A stretch of DNA of 64,000 bases from Marinomonas arctica (lineage in GTDB: Bacteria > Pseudomonadota > Gammaproteobacteria > Pseudomonadales > Marinomonadaceae). The DNA is taken from contig NZ_QHJF01000015.1 of NCBI RefSeq assembly GCF_003259225.1, positions 1-64,000 on the forward strand. Direction: 5' to 3'. The notes beneath the pieces are model-generated. The model was not told the DNA's origin. It searched no databases and worked only from the letters and a program-made list of their open reading frames with translations. This document shows, piece after piece, positions 10,270 through 19,590 of the stretch; position 1 is the stretch's first letter; each line of letters starts with the position of its first letter. The translations under genes were made by a program, and so were the position numbers.

Positions 10270-11577
10270 ATGAAAAATACTTTTCTGCGTGTGTTTCTGG
10301 TGGTGTTACTGTCCAATATTATTGTGGTTAGTATTGGTTTAGGGATGGTGCAGTTTATTCAGAAACGCAACCAGGTGTCCGCTGATTTGTTGGGTGATGT
10401 TGGTGTTCAGTTGGTCGCTGGGTATGAAAAGTTTGGTATTGTTTCTTTGCAAGAAGAAACGAAAAAGGCTGAGAAGCGTTTGTCTGGGACCATTTACTTG
10501 TATCAAGAAAATGGTCGACCTCTTCTTAAGCCTTTGCCGCGTAATTTTAGAGAGCAGAATACGCCGAGTTCATCCACTCGGCCAGCGGCGGATTTTTTAC
10601 ACAGTCAGTTTATTCAGGTGATTGGTGGTAATAATGTCCAATATCTACTGATATTCAAGCCTGATCCTGAAATTAGTTCGTTAGCGCCTGAGGCTGTGGT
10701 TGGTTTCTCTTTGCTTGGCTTGTTTGTTTCAAGTGGTGTGTTGGCTTATTGGTTGTTGGGGCCTTTGCTCAAGTTGCAGCGCGTGGCGCGCTCTTTTGGG
10801 CAAGGGGATATGACCGCTAGGGTAGAAAATAAGTTAGCACGAAGAAGCGATGCCGTCGGTAAGTTGGCGCGTGAGTTTAACGAGATGGCGGTGAGGATTG
10901 AAACGTTACTGTCGTCCAAAGAGCGTTTGATGCGAGATGTTTCTCATGAGTTAAGAACGCCGCTTGCTAGGATTGAGGTGGCGCTCACTATTGCGGAAGA
11001 TAAGTATGGAACGGAAGCGCAAAAGGGGTATCTTCACCGCATACGCACCGAGCTTCATGAGCTTGATGAATTGATTGGACAGGTGTTGACTTTAAGTCGC
11101 CTAGAGGCCGCTTCTCTTATAAAAGAAGAGATGGATCTTCAGGAATGGTTAAGTGAAATTGTTGCGGATGTGAGTTTTGAGAGTCAGCTTAAAGGGATTT
11201 CGGTGACGAAAATTGGTCGTATCCCGAAAACCATTTTAGGTGATCCTCTTCAATTGCGTCATGCTATTGAAAACGTGCTTCGTAATGCGTGTTTTTATGC
11301 AGGTTGTGGTGGAGTGATTGAGGTTGAAACTCAGGAAAAGGCAGGCACGGCCTTTATTTATGTGCGTGACAATGGCCCTGGTGTTTCTGATGATAAGTTA
11401 GAGAAAATATTTCATGCCTTTTATCGCTCTTCTGAGGCGAGAGAGGCGAATAGCGGTGGTTTTGGTGTCGGTCTTACTATTTCTCAGCGTATTATTCGTG
11501 CGCACAAGGGGCAAATAATGGCTCGCAATCGTGAAGAGGGTGGATTGGAGGTGTGTTTCCAGCTGCCAGTGGCTTAG
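10270..11577 (+). CDS. CpxA-like sensor histidine kinase
   Basis: This 435-residue kinase has a first membrane segment at about residues 7-29, a periplasmic sensor region of about 110 residues, and a second membrane segment at about 142-164. HAMP follows to about 215, then the HisKA box with H226 (DVSHELRTPLARIE). The HATPase domain shows IENVLRNACFYAG (N box), VRDNGPGVSDD (G1) and GGFGVGLTIS (G2). It is the cognate partner of the regulator 6 nt upstream. The H-box and domain order match CpxA. The periplasmic region is not similar enough to name the stimulus. Confidence 0.92.
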   Translation: MKNTFLRVFLVVLLSNIIVVSIGLGMVQFIQKRNQVSADLLGDVGVQLVAGYEKFGIVSLQEETKKAEKRLSGTIYLYQENGRPLLKPLPRNFREQNTPSSSTRPAADFLHSQFIQVIGGNNVQYLLIFKPDPEISSLAPEAVVGFSLLGLFVSSGVLAYWLLGPLLKLQRVARSFGQGDMTARVENKLARRSDAVGKLAREFNEMAVRIETLLSSKERLMRDVSHELRTPLARIEVALTIAEDKYGTEAQKGYLHRIRTELHELDELIGQVLTLSRLEAASLIKEEMDLQEWLSEIVADVSFESQLKGISVTKIGRIPKTILGDPLQLRHAIENVLRNACFYAGCGGVIEVETQEKAGTAFIYVRDNGPGVSDDKLEKIFHAFYRSSEAREANSGGFGVGLTISQRIIRAHKGQIMARNREEGGLEVCFQLPVA

Positions 11578-11659
11578 GTGGTTTTCTAGAAAGTGTGTTG
11601 TATTGCTCTTTTGGAAAAAAGCCCTTGTTATTGTCTTCATAGGTAAGTAACATGCCCGT

Positions 11660-12008
11660 CGCAAGTTGGCTAGGCAGTCGCCGCTCAATTTATTGGGGGG
11701 AGGAAAGTCCGGGCTTCGCAGGGTAAAGTGCCAGGTAACGCCTGGGGGGCGTGAGCCTACGGAAAGTGCAGCAGAAAATACACCGCCTAAGCAGTTTACT
11801 GCCGGTAAGGTTGAAATGGTGCGGTAAGAGCGCACCGCGCGACTGGCAACAGTTCGTGGCTAGGTAAACCCCACTTGAAGCAAGACCAAATAGGAACTCT
11901 TTGGCGTGACCCGCGCTGAGTTCGGGTAGGTTGCTAAAGACGTGCAGTGATGTACGTATTAGATGAATGACTGTCCACGACAGAACCCGGCTTATCGGCC
12001 AACTTGCA
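11660..12008 (+). ncRNA. rnpB: RNase P RNA (rnpB)
   Basis: This is the catalytic RNA that trims tRNA 5' leaders. Visible landmarks are the 5' strand GCAAGTTGGC (11661-11670), which pairs perfectly with GCCAACTTGC (11998-12007) as helix P1. AGGCAGTCGCCGCT, GGAGGAAAGTCCGGGC, GTGCCAGGTAACGCCTGG, the P10/11 core and AGATGAATGACTGTCCACGA with ACAGAACCCGGCTTATCGGCC follow in the right order. The total of about 349 nt is short for a type A RNA. The P3 arm is reduced to a small hairpin (about CTCAA/TTGGG near 11683-11697), much shorter than in E. coli. Confidence 0.97.
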
Positions 12009-12050
12009 ATTTCTTCTTCCTTTTATGTTTCCCTTTCAGGCTCGCGCTGT

Positions 12051-12075
12051 CGACCTAATAGCTAGGTTGTTTTTT
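12051..12075 (+). terminator. Probable rnpB terminator
   Basis: A 7-bp stem CGACCTA/TAGGTTG (one G-T pair) with a 5-nt loop is followed by a run of six T at 12070-12075. It lies 43 nt after the P1 helix of rnpB. Confidence 0.65.
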
Positions 12076-12132
12076 AGTCTCTCATTGCCTGAATCTTCAT
12101 TTTATTCTTTTTTGTTTTGTTTTTAATCAAAT

Positions 12133-12155
12133 GCCGCTTCATAAGCGGCTTTTTT
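12133..12155 (+). terminator. Second terminator before the dcw cluster
   Basis: A perfect 7-bp stem GCCGCTT/AAGCGGC with a CAT loop is followed by six T. It isolates the mraZ promoter region from rnpB transcription. Confidence 0.85.
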
Positions 12156-12227
12156 GTGCCCGCTTTTTATCTGTTTTCATTTTTACGCAATATTTTTTTA
12201 CTATTTTGATAAAAAGGTGTTAAATTG

Positions 12228-12272
12228 TGGGATAAAGTGTCGATAAGTGGGATATGACAATGTTTCGTGGGA
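12228..12272 (+). promoter_or_regulatory. MraZ-type TGGGA boxes on a 10-nt grid
   Basis: TGGGA occurs at 12228, 12248 and 12268, with a degenerate TGTCG in register at 12238. The 10-nt phase equals the TGGGN-N5 repeats to which MraZ binds upstream of E. coli mraZ, so autorepression of the dcw operon is likely. The third box lies inside the first codons of mraZ. The second box also overlaps the best ribosome site. Confidence 0.7.
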
Positions 12273-12715
12273 TTCATCAAGTAAGTATGGATGCAAAGGG
12301 GCGTATGTCGCTTCCTGCACGCTTGCGTGATGATCTTGCCCAATACGACGATGACGGCGTAGTGGTTACCATAGATCCTGTTTCTCGATGTTTACTGCTT
12401 TACCCCTTGTCTGAGTGGGAGTTGATTCAGCAAAAGCTAGACAAGCTGCCAACTTTTCAGCCTCAGGCTAGACGTCTTCAGCGTCTACTGGTGGGGCATG
12501 CAACTGATCTGGAAGTGGATAACGCGGGCAGAATTTTATTGCCTGCACCGCTGCGTGAATTTGCACGCTTAGATAAGAAACTGACCATCCTTGGACAAGG
12601 CAAAAAATTAGAAATTTGGAGCCAAGAGGAATGGGAAGCTCAGCGTGAAGATTATTTATCCCAAGATGCTCTTGCGGACTTACAAACAGAAACCATGATG
12701 GATATTTCTTTATGA
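12260..12715 (+). CDS. mraZ: Transcriptional regulator MraZ
   Basis: MraZ is an AbrB-like DNA-binding protein that represses the dcw promoter. The product carries two copies of the MraZ fold, each with a DxxGR signature (MDAKGRMSLPARLR near the N-terminus and VDNAGRILLPAPLR around residue 90). The start at 12260 (MFRGIHQV) gives 151 residues, the family length. It is preferred over the ATG at 12254, which would leave only 1 nt between GTGGGA and the start codon. It overlaps rsmH by 4 nt (ATGA). Confidence 0.95.
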   Translation: MFRGIHQVSMDAKGRMSLPARLRDDLAQYDDDGVVVTIDPVSRCLLLYPLSEWELIQQKLDKLPTFQPQARRLQRLLVGHATDLEVDNAGRILLPAPLREFARLDKKLTILGQGKKLEIWSQEEWEAQREDYLSQDALADLQTETMMDISL

Positions 12716-13650
12716 CAAAGACGATGGCAGAACACATAAGCGTCATGCTTAATGAGTCCGTCGATATGCTAGTAACCGACGCGAATGGTCTTTATGTAGA
12801 TGGCACGTTTGGTCGTGGTGGCCATACTCGTTTGGTGCTGGAAAAACTTAATAACGGACGTTTGCTCGGTTTTGATAAAGATCCGGTGGCCATTCGTCAT
12901 GGTAAATCTTTAGAGCAAGAAGATACTCGTTTCACTATCGTTCAAGACAGCTTTGCCAATATGGCTGAGCACATTACGGACGTCTTTGGTGTGGATAGAG
13001 TGGATGGTGTGATGATGGATTTGGGGGTTTCTTCTCCTCAAATCGATGATGCTGAGCGTGGCTTTAGCTTCATGAATGATGGCCCATTGGATATGCGAAT
13101 GAATCCAGAGAAGGGCATTAGTGCCGCTCAATGGATTGCTTCTGTTCATGAAAAAGAGTTGGCGGATGTGATGTATCAATATGGTGAAGAACGTTTTTCC
13201 CGCCGCATTGCAAAAGCCATCTGTGAGTACCGTTCACATACGCCGATTTTAACCACGCTGCAACTGGCAAAAATTATTGCGGAAGCAAACCCAGCTTGGG
13301 AAAAAGGCAAAAATCCGGCTACTCGAGCTTTCCAAGGTATTCGAATCCATATTAATAATGAGCTAGGGGATTTGGAAGTGGGCTTGGAGGCCGCCGCGCA
13401 GGCTCTAAAAGTGGGTGGTCGCTTGGCCGTTATTAGCTTTCACTCTCTTGAAGATCGAATTGTTAAGCGCTTTATGAAGTTAAAAGCAAAAGGGCCTGAG
13501 TTGCCAAGACATTTGCCGATTCAAAATGCACACCTTGATATTAAGTTTAAAACCGTCGGTAAGGCAATCAAACCATCTCAAGCAGAGGTGAGTGAGAACG
13601 TTCGATCCAGAAGTGCTGTGTTGCGTGTTTTGGAGCGAGTCAGTGATTAA
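12712..13650 (+). CDS. rsmH: 16S rRNA m4C1402 methyltransferase RsmH (MraW)
   Basis: RsmH N4-methylates C1402 in 16S rRNA using SAM. The 312-residue product starts near EHISVMLNESV and contains YVDGTFGRGGHTR (SAM motif I), LLGFDKDPVAI, GVMMDLGVSSPQID and the C-terminal VISFHSLEDRIVKRF motif. The ATG at 12712 overlaps the mraZ stop. An alternative ATG lies at 12724 (MAEHISV). The length is typical. The stop lies inside the start region of ftsL. Confidence 0.96.
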   Translation: MTKTMAEHISVMLNESVDMLVTDANGLYVDGTFGRGGHTRLVLEKLNNGRLLGFDKDPVAIRHGKSLEQEDTRFTIVQDSFANMAEHITDVFGVDRVDGVMMDLGVSSPQIDDAERGFSFMNDGPLDMRMNPEKGISAAQWIASVHEKELADVMYQYGEERFSRRIAKAICEYRSHTPILTTLQLAKIIAEANPAWEKGKNPATRAFQGIRIHINNELGDLEVGLEAAAQALKVGGRLAVISFHSLEDRIVKRFMKLKAKGPELPRHLPIQNAHLDIKFKTVGKAIKPSQAEVSENVRSRSAVLRVLERVSD

Positions 13651-13921
13651 CGCGCGTTTCTTGCCGCTGATATTCATTGTTGGGGTTTTGGTGTTGACCA
13701 CAGTGTCCATGGCTGTGGTGATTCAAGTGTACGATTTTAGAAAAGACTTCTCTTATCTTCAGACGTTGAAGCAGGATGAAGTGGATTATGAAGTGAAATG
13801 GGGGCAGTTGTTGCTTGAGCAAAGTGCACTAACCCAGCCAAGTCGCCTAGAGCAGGCGGCGATTAAAGATTTGCAAATGCATGCACCTTCTCAGGATGAA
13901 TTGATAATAGTGAAACCATGA
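13643..13921 (+). CDS. ftsL: Cell division protein FtsL, GTG start
   Basis: FtsL is a small bitopic protein that forms the FtsQLB complex and activates septal wall synthesis. The GTG at 13643 (VINARFLPLIF) is preceded by GGAG at 13632-13635 with 7-nt spacing. It gives 92 residues, with a membrane segment at about residues 7-29 and a periplasmic coiled coil (YSLQTL-type heptads, about 35-80). The open frame extends upstream to 13592, but that part lies inside rsmH and is not FtsL-like. It overlaps rsmH by 8 nt and ftsI by 4 nt. Sequence conservation is low, so the call rests on position and architecture. Confidence 0.88.
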   Translation: MINARFLPLIFIVGVLVLTTVSMAVVIQVYDFRKDFSYLQTLKQDEVDYEVKWGQLLLEQSALTQPSRLEQAAIKDLQMHAPSQDELIIVKP

Positions 13922-15681
13922 ATATTGAAAACAGTGTTCAAACCCCAGGAAAATGGCGCTTCATCTTTGTATACGGCATCGCATTGCTGTTGTTTCTTGT
14001 CGCCGGAGGTCGCCTCTTCTACTTAACGGTAGTGGATAAGGATTTTTTGCAAAATCAGGGCGAAATTCGTGCAGTGAGAACAGAGGCTATTCCAGCCACC
14101 CGAGGCATGATACTAGACCGCCGTGGCGAGCCTTTAGCAGTGAGTACGCCGACGTGGACCATTATTGCCAATCCTAAGGCGTTGTGGAAGTTGCCACGAG
14201 ATCCATCTCAAAACGTGGGGCCTGAAGAGGAGATTAAGCGTCTCGCTGAGGTGATGGGCGTTGGTAGAGCTTGGTTGCAAGAAAGATTTGAAGCGAATAA
14301 AGGTCGCTCTTTTATGTATTTGAAGCGGCAAATACCCCCCCATGAAGCCGACGCTATTATGGCGGCGAACGTGGTGGGTGTGAGCAAAACAAAAGAATAT
14401 AAACGCTTTTACCCTGCTGGTGAAGTGGCTTCTCATGTTGTTGGTTTTACCAATATTGATGATAAGGGGCAAGAGGGTATTGAGCTTGCTTATGATCAGG
14501 CTTTAGAAGGGCAGCCGGGCCGTCGCAGTTATGTAAAAGATCTGACCGGCAATATTATTCGCGGTGTGGGTGTGGAAGAAGCAGAGCATCCAGGCGAAAA
14601 TATTGAGTTGAGTATTGATCTAAGATTGCAATATTTGGCTTATCGAGAGCTAAAGGCAGCAGTGACTGAACATCGCGCTACATCGGCGTCTGCGGTGATT
14701 TTAGATGTAAAAACGGGCGAGATTCTGGCGATGGTGAACCAGCCGTCTTACAATCCTAATGATCGCTCTAAACTTGAATATGAAGAACTGCGCAATCGTG
14801 CAGTGATTGATTTGTTTGAGCCTGGCTCCACCATGAAGCCATTCACCATTTCTGCTGCTTTGATGTCTGGGCAGTATACGACAGAAACGACGATTAATAC
14901 GTCACCAGGCTTTATGCGATTTGGGCGTTTTACCATTCGTGATGCGGCCAATTATGGTGTTATCGATTTTGAAAAACTATTAATCAAGTCAAGTAACGTT
15001 GGTGCCTCTAAGATTGCCTTGTCACTGCCACAGGATGCCATTTGGAATATGGATTATGAGTTAGGGATTGGTTCTCCAGTGGGTATTGGTTTCCCTGGCG
15101 AGGCGTCTGGTGTGTTGCCTTCTCATCCTAAGTGGCACCCGTCTGAGATTGCCACTTTATCCTATGGTTATGGCTTGTCTGTTTCCACTCTTCAGCTGGC
15201 GCAAGCTTATATGACACTGGCTAATGGTGGCTATCGAGTGCCGGTTACTATTTTTAAACAGGATGCTCCAGCCGATGGTAAGCAAGTGATTCCGAATAAG
15301 GTTGCTCAAGATGTGGTGAAAATGATGGAGGCCGTTGTGCAGCGCGGATCCGGCAAGGCCGCACAAATCCCAGGATACCGTGTGGCAGGTAAGACGGGTA
15401 CGGTTCATAAAGTGGGTTCAAAGGGGTATGAATACGATCAATATATCGCTCTTTTCGCGGGCGTTGCTCCAGCATCTGACCCAAGACTGGCAATGGTCGT
15501 CATGATCAATGACCCTAAAGGTCGAGAATATTATGGTGGTGAAGTTGCTGCTCCTGTTTTTTCTCGGGTAATGGAAGGGGCGCTGACGACATTGAATATT
15601 TACCCAGATTTGCCAGAAGGGCTTAGAGAAGTGCGTTTGCAGCCTAAGAAAGCGCCTTACCAAGTGGTGCAGGGTGGTTAG
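13918..15681 (+). CDS. ftsI: Septal peptidoglycan transpeptidase FtsI (PBP3)
   Basis: FtsI cross-links septal peptidoglycan and is the target of several beta-lactams. The 587-residue product has a short cytoplasmic N-terminus and one membrane anchor (about residues 15-36). A pedestal domain follows (RGMILDRRGEPLAVST). The transpeptidase domain shows the catalytic GSTMKPF (SxxK), KSSNVG (SxN) and AGKTGTVHKVG (KTG) motifs. The overlap with ftsL (ATGA) and the abutting murE start indicate operon expression. Length fits the class B PBP family. Confidence 0.97.
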   Translation: MNIENSVQTPGKWRFIFVYGIALLLFLVAGGRLFYLTVVDKDFLQNQGEIRAVRTEAIPATRGMILDRRGEPLAVSTPTWTIIANPKALWKLPRDPSQNVGPEEEIKRLAEVMGVGRAWLQERFEANKGRSFMYLKRQIPPHEADAIMAANVVGVSKTKEYKRFYPAGEVASHVVGFTNIDDKGQEGIELAYDQALEGQPGRRSYVKDLTGNIIRGVGVEEAEHPGENIELSIDLRLQYLAYRELKAAVTEHRATSASAVILDVKTGEILAMVNQPSYNPNDRSKLEYEELRNRAVIDLFEPGSTMKPFTISAALMSGQYTTETTINTSPGFMRFGRFTIRDAANYGVIDFEKLLIKSSNVGASKIALSLPQDAIWNMDYELGIGSPVGIGFPGEASGVLPSHPKWHPSEIATLSYGYGLSVSTLQLAQAYMTLANGGYRVPVTIFKQDAPADGKQVIPNKVAQDVVKMMEAVVQRGSGKAAQIPGYRVAGKTGTVHKVGSKGYEYDQYIALFAGVAPASDPRLAMVVMINDPKGREYYGGEVAAPVFSRVMEGALTTLNIYPDLPEGLREVRLQPKKAPYQVVQGG

Positions 15682-17148
15682 ATGAGTCAAATTCATCATA
15701 CTCAATTACTCGATTTGGCGGGGTATCCTTTAGAGGATATCCCGCATTCTGCTGTTTATAGCCATTTGGAGACCGACAGTCGAAAAGTGGATGGCGATGC
15801 GGTGTTTTTTGCTTTGCCGGGCGTCGCATCAAATGGCTGGGATCATTTGGATCAGGTGGTTGCATTAGGTTGCAAAGTAGCGGTCGTTCCTGAATATCTT
15901 CATTTGCAGCGCAATGATATTGAGCTTCTGTCGGTTGCTGATCCAGCTAGGTTGTTAGTGGTATGTTTGCATGCATATTTTGGTCGCATGCCGAAAAAAA
16001 TGGTGGCAGTTACTGGTACGAATGGAAAATCTTCTATTTGTTTCTATGTGGCTCAACTGGCTCAATTTGTTGGTTTTAAGAGCGGGTTGGTGGGGACGTT
16101 TGGTGTGGGCCCCTTGGATAAGTTGTCTGAGTCAAAACAAACAACGCCAGATCTGTTGTCTATGCACCTTATTTTGATGGCAATGGCGGACTCGGGTGTG
16201 GATTTTGTCGCTTTTGAAGCCTCTTCTCATGCTTTGGATCAGGGGCGTCTTGAAGGGGTGCCCTTTCAGACGGCGGTGTTTTCAAACCTTTCCCGCGATC
16301 ACCTTGATTATCATGGTGATATGAATTCATATGCTCTGGCCAAGCAGCGATTGTTTTCGTTTCCCAGTGTGACGCATTCCGTATTTTGTTTGGATGATGC
16401 TTATGCAGGTTTCATGGCTGAAAGCGCTGTTGATTCACGCCACTATTATTATAGTGAGCAAAACTCAAAGGCCGATTTTTATGTTAAGCAGTTAGCGCTG
16501 GAGTCAGCAGGATGCCGATTTGTTCTGTGTCATCCAGACGGTGAAGTGCCAGTGTTTTTGCCCTTATTGGGTCGATTCAACGTGCAAAACGCATTGGCTG
16601 CGTTGGCCAGTCTTTGGGCTTATGTTGATGACAAACAGCGTTTGATTGCGGGTTTGTCCTGCTTGTCTGGCGCGCCTGGTCGAATGGAAAAAGTCCATTT
16701 ACCTCATTCACCACTTGTTGTGGTGGATTATGCTCATACTCCCGATGCGCTAGCAGTGGCGTTACAGGCCTTGAAGGCGCATTCCAGTAGTCGATTGATT
16801 TGTGTATTTGGTTGTGGTGGTGATAGGGATAGAGGCAAGCGACCTTTAATGATGGCGGCAGCTATGCAAAATGCTGATTGCGTATGGTTAACATCTGATA
16901 ATCCTCGCACTGAGTCGATAGAGCAAATTTTTTCCGATATTTTAGCGCAAACCAATCAAGGTGAGGCGTTTAGTTTTGAGCCTGATCGTCGCGTTGCGAT
17001 ACGTCAAGCTATCTTGTCGGCTGGCCCAAATGATGTGGTTTTGATTGCTGGTAAAGGGCATGAGACTTATCAAGATATTGAAGGTATTAAGCATCATTTT
17101 GATGATAAAGAAGAGGCGTTGAAGGCGGTAGAAGCTTATGTTAATTGA
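15682..17148 (+). CDS. murE: UDP-MurNAc-L-Ala-D-Glu:meso-DAP ligase MurE
   Basis: MurE adds meso-diaminopimelate to the peptidoglycan precursor in an ATP-dependent step. The 488-residue product has VTGTNGKSSICFYVAQ (ATP P-loop, about residues 111-126), the carbamylated-Lys region around SSHALDQGRLEGV, and AVFSNLSRDHLDYHGD. The DNPR motif in SDNPRTESIEQI near residue 410 marks meso-DAP rather than lysine specificity. It begins immediately after the ftsI stop and overlaps murF by 11 nt. Confidence 0.97.
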   Translation: MSQIHHTQLLDLAGYPLEDIPHSAVYSHLETDSRKVDGDAVFFALPGVASNGWDHLDQVVALGCKVAVVPEYLHLQRNDIELLSVADPARLLVVCLHAYFGRMPKKMVAVTGTNGKSSICFYVAQLAQFVGFKSGLVGTFGVGPLDKLSESKQTTPDLLSMHLILMAMADSGVDFVAFEASSHALDQGRLEGVPFQTAVFSNLSRDHLDYHGDMNSYALAKQRLFSFPSVTHSVFCLDDAYAGFMAESAVDSRHYYYSEQNSKADFYVKQLALESAGCRFVLCHPDGEVPVFLPLLGRFNVQNALAALASLWAYVDDKQRLIAGLSCLSGAPGRMEKVHLPHSPLVVVDYAHTPDALAVALQALKAHSSSRLICVFGCGGDRDRGKRPLMMAAAMQNADCVWLTSDNPRTESIEQIFSDILAQTNQGEAFSFEPDRRVAIRQAILSAGPNDVVLIAGKGHETYQDIEGIKHHFDDKEEALKAVEAYVN

Positions 17149-18484
17149 TTTGACTCTTTCGGATATCGCTCTGGCTTGTAATGGCAAGCTGGTTGGTGAG
17201 AACTGCGCGCTTAATGCAGTTGTTACTGATACGAGAAAGCTATCTCCTGGTTGTCTTTTTGTGGCGTTGAAAGGCGCCCGCTTTGATGGGCATGATTATG
17301 TGAAGCAGGCGGTTGATAATGGCGCGATCGCGGTTGTGTCTGAGCATGATGTTGATGTGCCTAATTATGTCAAAGTGGCAGATACCTCATTGGCTTATGG
17401 TGCCATTGCCCGCTTGATCCGTGGCGCTTTTAAGGGTCCTGTTGTATGTATTACTGGCAGTAATGGTAAAACAACCGTAAAGGATTGGTTGGCGCAGTCA
17501 CTTTCTGGCAAAAATGTGTTAAAAACACGCGCCAATTTGAACAATCAGATAGGTGTGCCGCAAACGCTGCTTGAATTAGAAAAGCATCATGATGTTGCTG
17601 TGATTGAGACAGGTACTAGTTTTTTGGGTGAAATCCCTTTATTGGCTAGAATTGCGTTTCCTGACGTGGTGATTTTAACGAATGCGAGTGGCAGTCATTT
17701 TGAAGGCTTGGGTAGTCTCGAAGGTATTGCTAAAGAAAAAGGTGGTTTGATTTCGGGGGCGGCTCCTGATGCCAGTATTATTCTTAATGCAGATGATGCC
17801 TTTTTTGATTATTGGTGTGGTATCGCAGCCGGTAGAAAAGTGTATTCTTTTGGTTTTACTGAGTCTGCGGACTTATATGCCTCTGATCTAGTATTGGGGG
17901 CGGAATCCAGTACAGCGATATTCCATTATAGTGGGACAGCGCTTCCTGTTCTTATTGCTGGTGCAGGTCGACATCAAATCGCGAATGGCATGGCAGTGGT
18001 GTTAGCCATGTTAGTCATCGGGGTTGATTTTAAAGAAGCGGTCGCTAAATTGGCTTCGCCAGTGTTGGTTTCAGGCAGGTTAGAGCGTCTTAAGACAAAA
18101 AATGGCGCGCTATTAATTAATGATTGTTACAATGCCAGCCCGTCATCAGTCAAAGCGGCAATTGATGTATTGGCGATACAGTCGGTAGAAGAAACTTGGT
18201 TGATTTTAGGTGCGTTAGCCGAGCTTGGGGATCAGCGAGACAGTATTCATAACGAGTTAGGGATGTATGCTAAGGGTAAAGGGATTTCGTGTTTGATTTG
18301 TGTTGGTCCTGTAGCGGGTATTGCTGGCGCGGCTTTTCGAAGCGCAGGTGGTAATGCAATATTTTGTAATACGCATAATGAAGCGGCGACAGTAGTTCGT
18401 CCGTTAGATAAAAAACACGCTATTTTAGTCAAAGGTTCTCGCTCGGCTAAGATGGAAAATGTCATTGAAGCATTAATTAATTAG
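17138..18484 (+). CDS. murF: UDP-MurNAc-tripeptide:D-Ala-D-Ala ligase MurF
   Basis: MurF adds the D-Ala-D-Ala dipeptide to complete the muropeptide stem. The 448-residue product shows an N-terminal domain with [19 protein letters not shown], the ATP loop [16 protein letters not shown], and a central ligase domain ([22 protein letters not shown]). The C-terminal domain contains [16 protein letters not shown]. The start overlaps the last 11 nt of murE and mraY follows after 14 nt. Length is typical of the family (about 450). Confidence 0.97.
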   Translation: MLIDLTLSDIALACNGKLVGENCALNAVVTDTRKLSPGCLFVALKGARFDGHDYVKQAVDNGAIAVVSEHDVDVPNYVKVADTSLAYGAIARLIRGAFKGPVVCITGSNGKTTVKDWLAQSLSGKNVLKTRANLNNQIGVPQTLLELEKHHDVAVIETGTSFLGEIPLLARIAFPDVVILTNASGSHFEGLGSLEGIAKEKGGLISGAAPDASIILNADDAFFDYWCGIAAGRKVYSFGFTESADLYASDLVLGAESSTAIFHYSGTALPVLIAGAGRHQIANGMAVVLAMLVIGVDFKEAVAKLASPVLVSGRLERLKTKNGALLINDCYNASPSSVKAAIDVLAIQSVEETWLILGALAELGDQRDSIHNELGMYAKGKGISCLICVGPVAGIAGAAFRSAGGNAIFCNTHNEAATVVRPLDKKHAILVKGSRSAKMENVIEALIN

Positions 18485-18498
18485 GATATTCCTTACCA

Positions 18499-19581
18499 AT
18501 GTTACTTCTCTTAACGGCTTATTTAAGTAAATACCATACATTTTTTACTGTATTTAATTATTTGTCTCTGCGCGCTATTTTGGGTGTTCTTACGGCATTG
18601 GCTATTTCTCTTCTGATTGGCAATAAAGTCATTGTCTTGTTGCAACGTTTACAGATTGGTCAAGCAGTGCGTAATGACGGTCCTCAGACGCATTTATCGA
18701 AAGCGGGAACGCCAACAATGGGCGGGGCGTTGATTATTTTTTCAATCTCCGTGAGCACGCTTTTGTGGGGGGATTTACGCAACGAGTATGTATGGGTTGT
18801 GCTGCTGGTGATGTTGGCATTTGGCGTTGTGGGTTGGGTAGATGATTATCGAAAAGTGGTAGAGAAAAACCCACGTGGTCTCCCTGGTCGCTGGAAATAT
18901 TTTTGGCAAAGTGTGTTTGGTCTCGCCGCTGCGTTTTATTTGTATTACACCGCCAGTACACCCGCGGAAACGGCGTTGATTGTGCCTCTGTTTAAAGATG
19001 TGGCTATTCCTTTAGGTGTGTTTTTTATTGTGCTGACGTATTTCGTTATCGTGGGTACCAGTAATGCGGTGAATTTAACCGATGGTTTGGATGGGTTGGC
19101 TATTTTACCAACGGTCTTGGTGGGCGGTGCGCTGGGGGTTTTTGCGTATTTAACCGGTAATATTCGCTTTGCTGATTACTTGCTCATCCCTTATGTACAT
19201 GGTTCTGGAGAGCTGCTGGTGTTTTGTGCTGCGCTGGCTGGGGCGGGGTTGGGCTTTTTATGGTTTAACACCTATCCTGCTCAAATTTTTATGGGGGACG
19301 TGGGTTCTCTGGCGTTAGGTGCGGCGTTAGGCACGATTGCTGTTATCGTCCGTCAAGAGTTGGTGTTGTTTATTATGGGTGGCGTTTTTGTGATGGAAAC
19401 AGTCTCTGTAATACTGCAAGTCGCTTCCTATAAATTAACCAAACGACGAATATTCCGAATGGCACCGATTCACCATCATTTTGAGTTAAAAGGTTGGGCT
19501 GAGCCAAAAGTCATTGTGCGTTTTTGGATTATTACGGTTTGCCTTGTTTTAGTGGGTTTTGCCACCTTAAAAGTACGTTAG
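18499..19581 (+). CDS. mraY: Phospho-MurNAc-pentapeptide transferase MraY
   Basis: MraY moves phospho-MurNAc-pentapeptide onto undecaprenyl phosphate to make lipid I at the inner membrane. The 360-residue polytopic protein contains the conserved cytoplasmic motifs [47 protein letters not shown] and the HHHFELKGW loop near the C-terminus. These carry the catalytic Asp and His residues. About ten membrane segments are visible. Its place between murF and murD is the standard dcw order. Confidence 0.98.
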   Translation: MLLLLTAYLSKYHTFFTVFNYLSLRAILGVLTALAISLLIGNKVIVLLQRLQIGQAVRNDGPQTHLSKAGTPTMGGALIIFSISVSTLLWGDLRNEYVWVVLLVMLAFGVVGWVDDYRKVVEKNPRGLPGRWKYFWQSVFGLAAAFYLYYTASTPAETALIVPLFKDVAIPLGVFFIVLTYFVIVGTSNAVNLTDGLDGLAILPTVLVGGALGVFAYLTGNIRFADYLLIPYVHGSGELLVFCAALAGAGLGFLWFNTYPAQIFMGDVGSLALGAALGTIAVIVRQELVLFIMGGVFVMETVSVILQVASYKLTKRRIFRMAPIHHHFELKGWAEPKVIVRFWIITVCLVLVGFATLKVR

Positions 19582-19590
19582 GAGTTTAGC

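Noticed and set aside
11398-11835. 145-codon minus-strand frame over the end of the kinase gene and rnpB
   Set aside because: It overlaps the catalytic RNA gene and the kinase 3' end, and shows no recognisable protein pattern or ribosome site.
13592-13642. N-terminal extension of ftsL from an ATG inside rsmH
   Set aside because: The extension is an out-of-frame reading of the conserved rsmH C-terminus. The GTG at 13643 has the ribosome site.
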